Made by a program: the position numbers and the translations under genes. From assembly GCA_017556745.1 (NCBI GenBank), contig JAFYMF010000014.1, positions 22,541 to 86,540 of the forward strand: a stretch of DNA of 64,000 bases. The letters run 5' to 3'. Source of the stretch: Clostridia bacterium (GTDB lineage Bacteria > Bacillota > Clostridia > Oscillospirales > CAG-272). This document shows, one piece after another, positions 27,297 to 35,195 of the stretch. The first letter of the stretch is position 1; each line of letters opens with the position of its first letter. The notes under the pieces are model-generated. The model ran no database searches, had not been told where the DNA came from, and worked only from the letters and a program-made list of their open reading frames with translations.

Positions 27297-29540
27297 ATGG
27301 CGAGAAAGAAAACAACAGGCATTTTGCCTGTCCCTATACAGGTTGCTGAAATTTCGCAACAGCCGATCACAGATACGATTGAAAAAAATTATATGCCATA
27401 CGTTATGAGCGTTATTATCTCCCGTGCAATACCGGAGATTGATGGTTTTAAGCCGTCTCACAGAAAACTGCTCTATACGATGTATAAGATGGGACTTCTC
27501 ACCGGTCCAAGAACAAAGAGTGCAAATGTTGTCGGCCAGACAATGCGACTCAATCCCCACGGCGATATGGCTATCTATGAAACAATGGTAAGACTCACGC
27601 GTGGTTACGAAGCTTTACTCCACCCGTTCGTTGATTCCAAAGGTGGTTTCGGAAAGCAATACAGCCGTGACATGGCATTCTCTGCATCAAGATATACAGA
27701 GGTAAAACTTGCACCCATATGTGCCGAGTTATTCTCCGGAATTGATAAGGATGCTGTTGATCTTGTCGATAACTACGACAACACCACAAAAGAACCGACC
27801 TTGCTCCCAACCACTTTCCCAAATGTTCTCGTTTCACCTAACAGTGGAATTGCGGTAGGTATGGCATCATCTATCTGTTCGTTCAATCTTTCTGAAGTTT
27901 GCGACGGTACGATAGCATTACTGAAGAATCCAAACACAAGCATTGATAAAATCCTAGATATAATAAAAGCTCCCGATTTTTCAGGCGGTGGATATATTAT
28001 CTATGATAGGGAACAGCTGAAAGACATTTATCTGACCGGACGCGGAAGTTTCAAACTGAGAGCAAGATACGTATACAAGAAAGAAAGTAACTGCATAGAA
28101 ATAGTTCAGATACCTTACTCAACATCAATAGAGCTTATCATGAAGAAAATTATCGACATGATAAAGGAAGGTAAGCTGAAAGAAATAAGTGACATTCGAG
28201 ACGAAATAGACTTTGACGGATTTAAGCTTACTATAGACCTCAGACGCGGAGTTGATCCGGATAAGTTAATGTCTAAGTTATTCAAGACTACACCTCTTGA
28301 GGACGATTTCGGATGTAACTTCAACATTCTGGTTGACGGTGCCCCTCGCCTTATGGGAATCATTGAGATTCTAAAGGAATGGATACTGTTCAGAATGAAC
28401 TGTTATCGCAGGGAGCTAACTTATGACCTCAACAAGAAAAAAGACAAACTCCATCTGCTTCTCGGCCTCGGAAAAATACTCCTCGATATTGATAAGGCAA
28501 TCAAGATCGTAAGAGAAACCGAAAATGAGTCAGATGTTGTTCCGAACCTTGCAAAAGGATTTAATATTGACACAACCCAGGCTGAATATATTGCTGAAAT
28601 AAAACTCAGAAATCTCAATAGAGAATATATACTCAATCGAATAAAAGAGATTGAGTCTCTCCAAAAAGACATTGCAGAGATAGAAGAGATTATAGGTGAC
28701 GATATTAAACTTAAATCCGAAATAGCAAAGCAACTGACCCAGATAAAGAAAAAATATGGGGCTCCGAGAAAAACTCAGCTTCTCTATGCCGATGATATTA
28801 CCCAATACACCGAGTCTGAAGACGATGAGTCAATGGATGTACACGTTGTATTTACAAGAGAAGGTTATTTTAAACAAATAACTCATAAATCTCTACGCGG
28901 TAATGATGAGCAAAAGCTCAAAGACGGTGATGAGATCGTGTTTGAGAAAGATATATCAAACAAAGAAGATCTTCTGTTCTTCTCTGATCGCTTCAAGGCC
29001 TATAAAGCCAAGGTATCAGATTTTGAAGTGGTTAAGGCTTCCGTTTTCGGTGATTACGTTCCTGCAAAGCTTGGTTTTGAAGACGGTGAGCGTGTTATTT
29101 CCATGATTATCCCGGACGGATACAAGGGAACAAGCAACGTGATTTTTATTTATGAAAACGGAAAGTGTGCAAAAGTTCCTCTGTCTGCTTATCAAACAAA
29201 GAGCAACAGAAGAATGCTTACGGGTGCATACTCAGATGTCTCGCCTCTTGTTGCGGCAATCCTTGAAGAAGAAGTCAAGGATATTGCAATAATATCCAAT
29301 GTTTCGCGAGCCATCATAATTTCAAGTTCGATAATACCACTAAAATCCACGCGTTCAACACAAGGCGTCTCGGTATTTAAAATAAAGGGAGTGCAGAAGA
29401 TAGTCGCGGCTACAGATGTCCTCGAAAAATACTGTACAACACCGTCTCGTTACAAAAAGACAAAAATACCAGCTTCCGGTACTATTCTTGAAGAAAAAGA
29501 CATAGAACTTGGACAAGTATCGATAACAGATCTTGAATAA
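27297..29540 (+). CDS. Divergent type IIA DNA topoisomerase subunit A (GyrA/ParC family)
   Basis: The 747-residue breakage-reunion subunit of a type IIA topoisomerase. The catalytic tyrosine is Tyr133 (SASRYTEVKL). The quinolone region reads NPHGDMAIYETMVR, so the equivalent of GyrA Ser83 is Met91 and of Asp87 is Glu95. A coiled-coil stretch follows (about 375-480) and then a short C-terminal beta domain. The sequence before the tyrosine (GGFGKQYSRDMAFSA) departs from the common GNFGS..GDxxAAMRYTE. No ATPase (GyrB/ParE) subunit is encoded in the window, so its partner must be elsewhere. It could be a main ParC or an extra clostridial paralogue. Confidence 0.88.
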   Translation: MARKKTTGILPVPIQVAEISQQPITDTIEKNYMPYVMSVIISRAIPEIDGFKPSHRKLLYTMYKMGLLTGPRTKSANVVGQTMRLNPHGDMAIYETMVRLTRGYEALLHPFVDSKGGFGKQYSRDMAFSASRYTEVKLAPICAELFSGIDKDAVDLVDNYDNTTKEPTLLPTTFPNVLVSPNSGIAVGMASSICSFNLSEVCDGTIALLKNPNTSIDKILDIIKAPDFSGGGYIIYDREQLKDIYLTGRGSFKLRARYVYKKESNCIEIVQIPYSTSIELIMKKIIDMIKEGKLKEISDIRDEIDFDGFKLTIDLRRGVDPDKLMSKLFKTTPLEDDFGCNFNILVDGAPRLMGIIEILKEWILFRMNCYRRELTYDLNKKKDKLHLLLGLGKILLDIDKAIKIVRETENESDVVPNLAKGFNIDTTQAEYIAEIKLRNLNREYILNRIKEIESLQKDIAEIEEIIGDDIKLKSEIAKQLTQIKKKYGAPRKTQLLYADDITQYTESEDDESMDVHVVFTREGYFKQITHKSLRGNDEQKLKDGDEIVFEKDISNKEDLLFFSDRFKAYKAKVSDFEVVKASVFGDYVPAKLGFEDGERVISMIIPDGYKGTSNVIFIYENGKCAKVPLSAYQTKSNRRMLTGAYSDVSPLVAAILEEEVKDIAIISNVSRAIIISSSIIPLKSTRSTQGVSVFKIKGVQKIVAATDVLEKYCTTPSRYKKTKIPASGTILEEKDIELGQVSITDLE

Positions 29541-29568
29541 AAGTTATAATTTGAAAGGAATAAGTAAA

Positions 29569-29760
29569 ATGGCTACCAAAAAGAAAAACAATAATAAGAA
29601 GGTTCGTACCCCCAAAACTCCTCTTAGAGTTATTCTTGTGAGAATTCTTGCGATCATACTCGCAGCAATGATGGTCGTTACAGTTGCTTACTATCTGTTC
29701 CCGGTATTTTCATATGCTATCCCTGATGCTATTTCCGCTCAGAGTAGTCTCATAATCTAA
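29569..29760 (+). CDS. Small single-pass membrane protein
   Basis: A 63-residue protein starting MATKKKNNNKK, with a good RBS (GAAAGGA). The lysine-rich N terminus is followed by one long hydrophobic helix (about residues 32-54, LVRILAIILAAMMVVTVAYYL) and a short polar tail. The positive-inside rule puts the N terminus in the cytoplasm. Function unknown. It lies between the topoisomerase gene and a foldase-like lipoprotein, 19 bases from the latter, so it may be a membrane partner. Confidence 0.7.
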   Translation: MATKKKNNNKKVRTPKTPLRVILVRILAIILAAMMVVTVAYYLFPVFSYAIPDAISAQSSLII

Positions 29761-29779
29761 ATATAAAAGGATTATAAAT

Positions 29780-30934
29780 ATGAAACTAATTTCTGTAATA
29801 CTTATTTTTGTATTAACAGTGTGTTGTTTTGTTGGATGCGGTAACGATTCCGGTGATAATCACGAAACAACTGTACCGACAGATACAACGGTAAGTGATA
29901 CTACCGAATTTAAAGTTGAGGAAATACCGGAAGAGAAGTCTTTATATGATTTGGATTTCCCTTATAATGAATACATTGTTTTGGATGATTATTCAAGTAC
30001 TCCCCTAAAAATCTCAAAGAAGTTCATCGTTGATGACGATTTTGTTAACACGGCCTTACTGTCTGAAACTGTTTCTTACGGATATGTAGACAGAGATGAT
30101 TCCCTCACTGCTATTGAAAAGGGCCATGCTGTATCTATTGATTTTGAAAGCACAATTAATGGTGAAGAATACAGCGGTGGAAGTCAAAGTGATTTTATCA
30201 TACTTATCGGAGCCGATATGTTTCTTCCTGAAATTGAGAATGCATTAATTGGAAAATCTTCCGGTGAGTCGTTTGAAATATCAGCAACGTTCTCGGATGA
30301 CTATTATATCCCGACTCTTTGTGGTAAAACAGCAGATTTTTATGTCACGGTTAATTACTTTGGTACTCCCAGTGAAGTTACCGATGAAATGGTTAAAGAG
30401 TTAAACATTGAGGGATACCAAACCGTAGAAGATATTAAAAAATTCTACTTCGAGTTTTATACCGAATATTATGAGTCACTTTATGCGGCGGAGTTAAACG
30501 AGAGTATATGGAATTTACTGTTTGATTCAGCAGAGATCATAAAGTTACCTGTCTGTGACCGCGTTGATTATTGTAACAGTATGATAGAGTACTTTACCGC
30601 CATAGCAAAGTCATATGGTTATGAATATTCCGATTTTGTTGAAGCGCAAGGTTATACAGAGGACGAATTTTACAAACATCTTTACGTGAATCTTTCAAAA
30701 GATGCCATAGAGCAGAAATTGATCCTTTCCGCTGTTTGCAGCAGGGAAGAAATACCGCTTAAAATTACTCAAGAAGAATACGGTCGTTACGTTAATGATA
30801 ATTATAGTTCATTCGGTTATTCTTCTCCCGATGAATTTGAGACCGTTCTCGGTCGTATGAATATTGAGGATTCCGTCCTCTTTGATAAGGTTATAAACAC
30901 TTTAGTCGAAAGACTTAACATCATCGAAGAATAA
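29780..30934 (+). CDS. Trigger-factor-like peptidyl-prolyl isomerase lipoprotein
   Basis: A 384-residue secreted lipoprotein. A signal peptide ends in the lipobox FVGC (Cys at about residue 20), followed by a Thr/Asp-rich linker. Residues ~110-195 match the FKBP-type domain of trigger factor (GHAVSIDFESTINGEEYSGG, then LIGKSSGESFEISATF and LCGKTADFYVTV). The rest is helical, like the trigger factor C-terminal chaperone arm. The ribosome-binding N-terminal domain of true trigger factor is absent. I infer a surface foldase for exported proteins, lipidated by Lgt. Confidence 0.8.
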   Translation: MKLISVILIFVLTVCCFVGCGNDSGDNHETTVPTDTTVSDTTEFKVEEIPEEKSLYDLDFPYNEYIVLDDYSSTPLKISKKFIVDDDFVNTALLSETVSYGYVDRDDSLTAIEKGHAVSIDFESTINGEEYSGGSQSDFIILIGADMFLPEIENALIGKSSGESFEISATFSDDYYIPTLCGKTADFYVTVNYFGTPSEVTDEMVKELNIEGYQTVEDIKKFYFEFYTEYYESLYAAELNESIWNLLFDSAEIIKLPVCDRVDYCNSMIEYFTAIAKSYGYEYSDFVEAQGYTEDEFYKHLYVNLSKDAIEQKLILSAVCSREEIPLKITQEEYGRYVNDNYSSFGYSSPDEFETVLGRMNIEDSVLFDKVINTLVERLNIIEE

Positions 30935-30942
30935 TCAGATAA

Positions 30943-30976
30943 AAAAATTGGAAGAACATAAGTTCTTCCAATTTTT
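30943..30976. terminator. Bidirectional terminator
   Basis: AAAAATTGGAAGAAC and GTTCTTCCAATTTTT form a ~14-bp stem around ATAA, with A and T runs on the two sides. It sits between convergent genes and can serve both the lipoprotein (+) and DUF1667 (-) transcripts. Confidence 0.9.
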
Positions 30977-30991
30977 TATTATTTCATTATT

Positions 30992-31342
30992 TCAGATAAG
31001 ATTCTTGGTAGCTATAATATCAGTACCTTCACCGTCAATATTTTCAATTATAACATCACCGATAGAAATGGGAGCAGATACTTTCACAGCGTTGATTATC
31101 TTCATATAATCGGATATCTTATCCTTTTTCAGCGAAGCAGTTGATCTGACTGAGAGCATGGTATTATCTGTCCTTACGGTTGTTGTTAATACTCTACGGG
31201 GTTCTGTTGCCTCATCTGTAGCGTATTTTTTTCCTCTGACACAAAGATTACCATTAATATTATCAACATTGTTTCCGTCTAAAACAACGGTTATTCTGCA
31301 TCCTTTGGGGCATACAGTACATATTACTTTTTTCTCTGTCAT
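30992..31342 (-). CDS. DUF1667 domain protein
   Basis: A 116-residue protein with an N-terminal cysteine cluster (CTVCPKGC, then NLCVRGKKYA), as in DUF1667 proteins. Such proteins are nearly always encoded next to the two flavoproteins that follow here, and the cysteines suggest an iron-sulfur or metal site. It probably acts as the electron-transfer subunit of a GlpABC-like dehydrogenase. The gene starts one base after its neighbour ends. Confidence 0.85.
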   Translation of the reverse strand: MTEKKVICTVCPKGCRITVVLDGNNVDNINGNLCVRGKKYATDEATEPRRVLTTTVRTDNTMLSVRSTASLKKDKISDYMKIINAVKVSAPISIGDVIIENIDGEGTDIIATKNLI

Positions 31343-31343
31343 T

Positions 31344-32597
31344 TTATTCCTCTACTTCAAGCAAAATATTTACATTATTCGAGCAGATTCCTTCTATATC
31401 AGTCTTTTTAAGAAGAACGCTTTCCATCTCACCCGGGGCACAATGCTCCCGTTTAAGTGTAAGAATTGTTCTGTCCCCATCTTTAACAAGAATCTTTGCC
31501 TTTTTAAATATGTCAGTTACTCTGAAAAATACCCTCGTATCCTCAGACTGATCAATTACCTGAGGAACTGTATAACGTACCCCGAATCCTGTATTCAAAC
31601 AAATCTGAACAGCGGAATCAGAGCAATTATCCATAATAAAATCTGCTGCAGCATTACCTGCAATCTCGGCTTCATCAGAGACAAAATCAACAAGATCATG
31701 TACGTGAAGAACATTCCCACAAGCAAATATACCGGGTACAGAGGTTTCTCTATTTCCGTTAACTACAGCGCCTGATGTAATTGAATCAAGTTTAATCCCA
31801 GCCTTCTTTGAAAGCTCATTTTCAGGAATTAAACCAACAGAAAGAAGTAAGGTATCACATTCAATGTATCGTTCTTTACCGACAATAGGACGTCTATTCT
31901 CGTCCACCTCACAAATGGTAACACCTGTTACTCGTTTATCACCGTGAATTTTGGTAACGGTATGACTGAGAAGAAGAGGAATATCAAAATCATCAAGACA
32001 CTGTACAATGTTTCTTGTAAGACCGCCACTGTAAGGCATCAGCTCACAAACCGCCTTAACTTCAGCACCCTCGAGAGTCATCCTTCTAGCCATAATAAGT
32101 CCAATATCCCCGGAACCAAGAATAACTACTTTTTTTCCAGGAAGATATCCGTCTATATTAACATATTTCTGTGCGGTACCTGCTGTAAATATACCTGCAG
32201 GACGGGTACCTGATATATTAAGTGCACCACGGCTTCTCTCGCGGCATCCCATGGCAAGGATAACCGCCTTAGCCTGTACTGTAAACACTCCATCTTTTTC
32301 GTTTACCGCAGTAACTATCTTATCAGAGGTAACATCAAGAACCATTGTACCCAACTTGTATTCTATACCAAGTTCTTCAACCTCTTTCGAGTATTTATAA
32401 GCGTATTCAGGTCCGGTAAGCTCTTCTTTAAACTTATGAAGACCAAAACCATTATGAATACACTGTTCAAGAATTCCACCAAGGAAAGGATTGCGATCAA
32501 GAAGAAGTATACTTTCTATTCCTTTTTTTCTTGCGGCAACCGCCGCGCTCATTCCTGCGGGACCTGCACCGATTATAACAAGATCCGTCTTAATCAT
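31344..32597 (-). CDS. FAD-dependent NAD(P)-type oxidoreductase
   Basis: A 417-residue flavoprotein with an N-terminal FAD dinucleotide fold (LVIIGAGPAGMSAAVAA) and a second nucleotide fold near residue 155 (KKVVILGSGDIGLIMARR). A C-terminal FAD motif (PGIFACGNVLHVHD) follows. It overlaps the upstream GlpA-like gene by one base and precedes DUF1667. The trio resembles the anaerobic glycerol-3-phosphate dehydrogenase-like set common in Clostridia. It likely passes electrons from the GlpA-like subunit to a carrier. Confidence 0.85.
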   Translation of the reverse strand: MIKTDLVIIGAGPAGMSAAVAARKKGIESILLLDRNPFLGGILEQCIHNGFGLHKFKEELTGPEYAYKYSKEVEELGIEYKLGTMVLDVTSDKIVTAVNEKDGVFTVQAKAVILAMGCRERSRGALNISGTRPAGIFTAGTAQKYVNIDGYLPGKKVVILGSGDIGLIMARRMTLEGAEVKAVCELMPYSGGLTRNIVQCLDDFDIPLLLSHTVTKIHGDKRVTGVTICEVDENRRPIVGKERYIECDTLLLSVGLIPENELSKKAGIKLDSITSGAVVNGNRETSVPGIFACGNVLHVHDLVDFVSDEAEIAGNAAADFIMDNCSDSAVQICLNTGFGVRYTVPQVIDQSEDTRVFFRVTDIFKKAKILVKDGDRTILTLKREHCAPGEMESVLLKKTDIEGICSNNVNILLEVEE

Positions 32598-34021
32598 TAT
32601 TTTGTCCTCTCAAAGTTTATAATAGATCCTTCACCGCTTTTAGTTACATTTTCAAAGGGAATACCAAGCTCTCTTGCAAGGATGCTTACAATTGAGGGAG
32701 AACAGAACCCTCCCTGACAACGTCCCATTCCACTTCTGGTACGCCTCTTTACGGCATCAAGATTACGTGCAGGAGGATTGGTGTGTATTGCGGCAATTAT
32801 CTCACCCTCGGATACTTCCTCGCAACGGCAAATATATCTACCATATGCAGGATTCTCAGCAATAAAACGATTCTTTTCTTCAAGTGACATTTCTCTGAAT
32901 TTATGAGAGGGTTCACGGATAGGATTATAATCTTCCTTCTTTTCAAGAACAAGACCTGCCCCGGAAAGAAGTTCTGCAACATATTCTGCAATGGCAGGTG
33001 ATGATGACAGGCCGGGGGATTCAATTCCGGCAGCATTTACAAATCTCTCGCAAGGAACATTTATAACAAAATCACCGGTATCAGGGGTACTGCGAAGACC
33101 ACAGAATGACGTTATTACTGATCTTGAGGGAGGATTCTTTATTGTTTCATAAACGCTCTTAAGAATGGTATCAAGTCCGGGAGCAGTAGTTGATACATCA
33201 CTCTTATCTTCGATATCCTCAGACGTGGGACCCAAGAGAAGATTACCGTCAACTGTGGGAGAGACGAGAATTCCTTTTCCCATTTTTGATGGAACTCGGA
33301 AAAGTGTATGATTTACAACTGTACCGAATTCTTTGTCAACAAGCATATATTCACCTCGTCTAGGGGTAACAGAAAACGATGTGTCACCTACAAGAGTTGC
33401 AATGGCATCAGAATATACACCGGCACAATTTACTATATAGCGTGACCTGATCTCATTTTCCCCATCAGAGATAAGATAACAGTCACCATCATTTATAATA
33501 TTCTTAACATTATACTCGGTCTTAAGCTCACATCCGTTATCCATTGCATTACCGACCGCGGCAATAGCAAGTTCATAAGGACAAATAATAGCTCCGCTGG
33601 GTGCAAGAAGGGCATATTTAACATCATCGGTTATATTGGGTTCAAGCCGATGTAACTCATCAGAGTCGATTATTCGCATACCTTCAACACCGTTTTTCAC
33701 ACCGCGTTCGAGTAGATCATCAAGTACTGTCTTTTCATCATCATTGAAAGCAAGGACCATTGAACCATTTCTTCTGTATTTTACTCCGAGTTCACGTGCA
33801 ACATTTTCCATCATTTCTGATCCGCGAACATTGAGCTTAGCTTTAAGCGATCCAACCGCGGCATCAAAACCGGCATGAATAATGGCACTGTTAGCTTTGG
33901 TAGCCCCCATTGCTACATCACTTTCTTTTTCAACAAGACAAATACTGAGATTATAACCGGAGAGCTTACGGGCAATCATTCCACCCACAACCCCCGCACC
34001 GATTATTACAACGTCAAACAT
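32597..34021 (-). CDS. GlpA-like FAD-dependent dehydrogenase with [2Fe-2S] domain
   Basis: A 474-residue flavoprotein of the glycerol-3-phosphate dehydrogenase/DAO family. The FAD fold is at the N terminus (VVIIGAGVVGGMIARKL), with substrate-domain motifs further on. A C-terminal BFD-like cysteine domain has ICRCEEVSEGE and MGRCQGGFC (CxC and CxxxxC pattern). I use the ATG at 34021, with AGGAG ten bases upstream; a longer in-frame extension to 34105 would run through the promoter at 34058-34086. Glycerol-3-phosphate is the likely but unproven substrate, since other 2-hydroxy acids fit the family too. Confidence 0.85.
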   Translation of the reverse strand: MFDVVIIGAGVVGGMIARKLSGYNLSICLVEKESDVAMGATKANSAIIHAGFDAAVGSLKAKLNVRGSEMMENVARELGVKYRRNGSMVLAFNDDEKTVLDDLLERGVKNGVEGMRIIDSDELHRLEPNITDDVKYALLAPSGAIICPYELAIAAVGNAMDNGCELKTEYNVKNIINDGDCYLISDGENEIRSRYIVNCAGVYSDAIATLVGDTSFSVTPRRGEYMLVDKEFGTVVNHTLFRVPSKMGKGILVSPTVDGNLLLGPTSEDIEDKSDVSTTAPGLDTILKSVYETIKNPPSRSVITSFCGLRSTPDTGDFVINVPCERFVNAAGIESPGLSSSPAIAEYVAELLSGAGLVLEKKEDYNPIREPSHKFREMSLEEKNRFIAENPAYGRYICRCEEVSEGEIIAAIHTNPPARNLDAVKRRTRSGMGRCQGGFCSPSIVSILARELGIPFENVTKSGEGSIINFERTK

Positions 34022-34057
34022 TTTGCCATTTCTCCTAATTTTATATACTCGTTTAGT

Positions 34058-34086
34058 ATTATACAACTTTAACAAAATTAAATCAA
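34058..34086 (-). promoter_or_regulatory. Promoter of the GlpA-like operon
   Basis: On the minus strand TTGATT (34086-34081), a 17-base spacer and TATAAT (34063-34058). A TTGACA lies six bases further upstream but gives a 23-base spacer. Confidence 0.7.
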
Positions 34087-34139
34087 TGTCAAAACCTACA
34101 AACATAAAAACAAAGAAAAATATTTTATTATCCTTTTTA

Positions 34140-34168
34140 TTGAAATAAAAGTTATATTATGATATACT
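34140..34168 (+). promoter_or_regulatory. Promoter of the DUF4867 gene
   Basis: TTGAAA (34140-34145), a 17-base spacer and TATACT (34163-34168) lie 32 bases before the ATG. Confidence 0.7.
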
Positions 34169-34199
34169 TAATTCAATTAGAAAAAAGAGGTGTGTTTTT

Positions 34200-34841
34200 A
34201 TGATAAACAATCTTAAAAAAATTAATCCTGAAATTAAGATCTATTCTGTAAATGATCCTGAGTTTGCAAGATATGGTAAAATAATAACCGGTTTTGATTC
34301 AAAGGATCTTATAACCAAGGCACTCGAAATAAACAAGCCTGACAACGGTGCTGCATACACCGCATCCATTCCCGAACTTGAAGCCGCTGATGGTTTCTGC
34401 ACTCTCCAAAATGAATACTATGGTGGAATGGACATTCAGATCGGTCTGTGTTGGGGTTACAATGTCATGCTCGATGCCCTTGAGTACCATAAGTGTACCG
34501 AGATAAACATTGCCGCAACCGATATGCTTGTGTTCCTTGGCAAACTCGCCGATATTAAAGACGGTGTATTTTCTTCCGACGATGTTATGGCTTTCTTTGT
34601 ACCTGCGGGAACTACTATCGAACTTTATAACGATACACTTCATTACTGTCCTTGTCAGACAAGCGCAGACGGCTTCTATTCTATTGTTGTCCTTATGAAG
34701 AATACTAACGGTCCTCTTAACTTCACTCCTATAGATAACCGTATTATCGGTCATAATAAGTGGGTTATCTGGCACAAGGATGCTGCTCCCGAGAACGGCT
34801 TTGTAGGTATCTCCGGAACTAATCTTAAGCTTAATTTCTAA
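34200..34841 (+). CDS. DUF4867 family cupin-like protein
   Basis: A 213-residue protein of the DUF4867 family, predicted as a single cupin-type beta barrel. Sequence landmarks are NEYYGGMDIQIGLCWGYN, LVFLGKLADIKDG, FFVPAGTTIELYNDTLHYCPCQ and a C-terminal NKWVIWHKDA. The VPAG..IELY..TLHY stretch looks like the second cupin motif with a His that could bind metal. No catalytic function is assigned to the family with certainty. Monocistronic, with a promoter of its own and a terminator at 34887. Confidence 0.8.
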   Translation: MINNLKKINPEIKIYSVNDPEFARYGKIITGFDSKDLITKALEINKPDNGAAYTASIPELEAADGFCTLQNEYYGGMDIQIGLCWGYNVMLDALEYHKCTEINIAATDMLVFLGKLADIKDGVFSSDDVMAFFVPAGTTIELYNDTLHYCPCQTSADGFYSIVVLMKNTNGPLNFTPIDNRIIGHNKWVIWHKDAAPENGFVGISGTNLKLNF

Positions 34842-34886
34842 AGCATCTGACAGATTTACTCGACGGATGATATTTCTTATAAATAG

Positions 34887-34914
34887 ACAAGGCACAACAC
34901 TTTGTTGTGCCTTG
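34887..34914. terminator. Bidirectional terminator
   Basis: ACAAGGCACAACA pairs perfectly with TGTTGTGCCTTGT (13 bp, tiny loop), followed by TTTATTTTATT. It lies between the convergent DUF4867 gene and the small minus-strand gene. Confidence 0.85.
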
Positions 34915-34920
34915 TTTATT

Positions 34921-35148
34921 TTATTGTTTTTTTCTTCCCTGTAATACCTTGGTAAACTCATTTTCAACTTTTTCACACGCCTCACACGGTACGTTGAAAA
35001 GTTCGCTATAGCTCTTCGCTTCCTCCTCACTTATGGGTGTGGTTGAAACGTATCCTGTTCTGTCTGAAGGACTTGCAACGGGATTAACAAGAAATGCATC
35101 ATCCGGTGATGGGGTAGGGGGGAAGACTTTGGACTCTTCCTGTTTCAT
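34921..35148 (-). CDS. Small CxxC-containing protein, unknown
   Basis: A 75-residue hydrophilic protein. I chose the ATG at 35148 because GGAGGTG lies six bases upstream. The N-terminal half is proline- and serine-rich with no predicted structure (FPPTPSPDD). The C-terminal half is helical with a single CxxC (VPCEACEKVENEF). It follows the ABC exporter genes by 47 bases and probably shares their transcript. The proline-rich leader-like front raises the possibility of a transporter accessory or a substrate peptide, but no processing signal is visible. Confidence 0.6.
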   Translation of the reverse strand: MKQEESKVFPPTPSPDDAFLVNPVASPSDRTGYVSTTPISEEEAKSYSELFNVPCEACEKVENEFTKVLQGRKKQ

Positions 35149-35195
35149 TTTTTCACCTCCGACATTATTATTCGCAGGTAAAAACACAAAAAAAC

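Noticed and set aside
34299..35030. 243-codon minus-strand frame over the DUF4867 gene
   Set aside because: It crosses the terminator at 34887 and overlaps the small CxxC gene. The opposite strand has promoter, RBS and family similarity.
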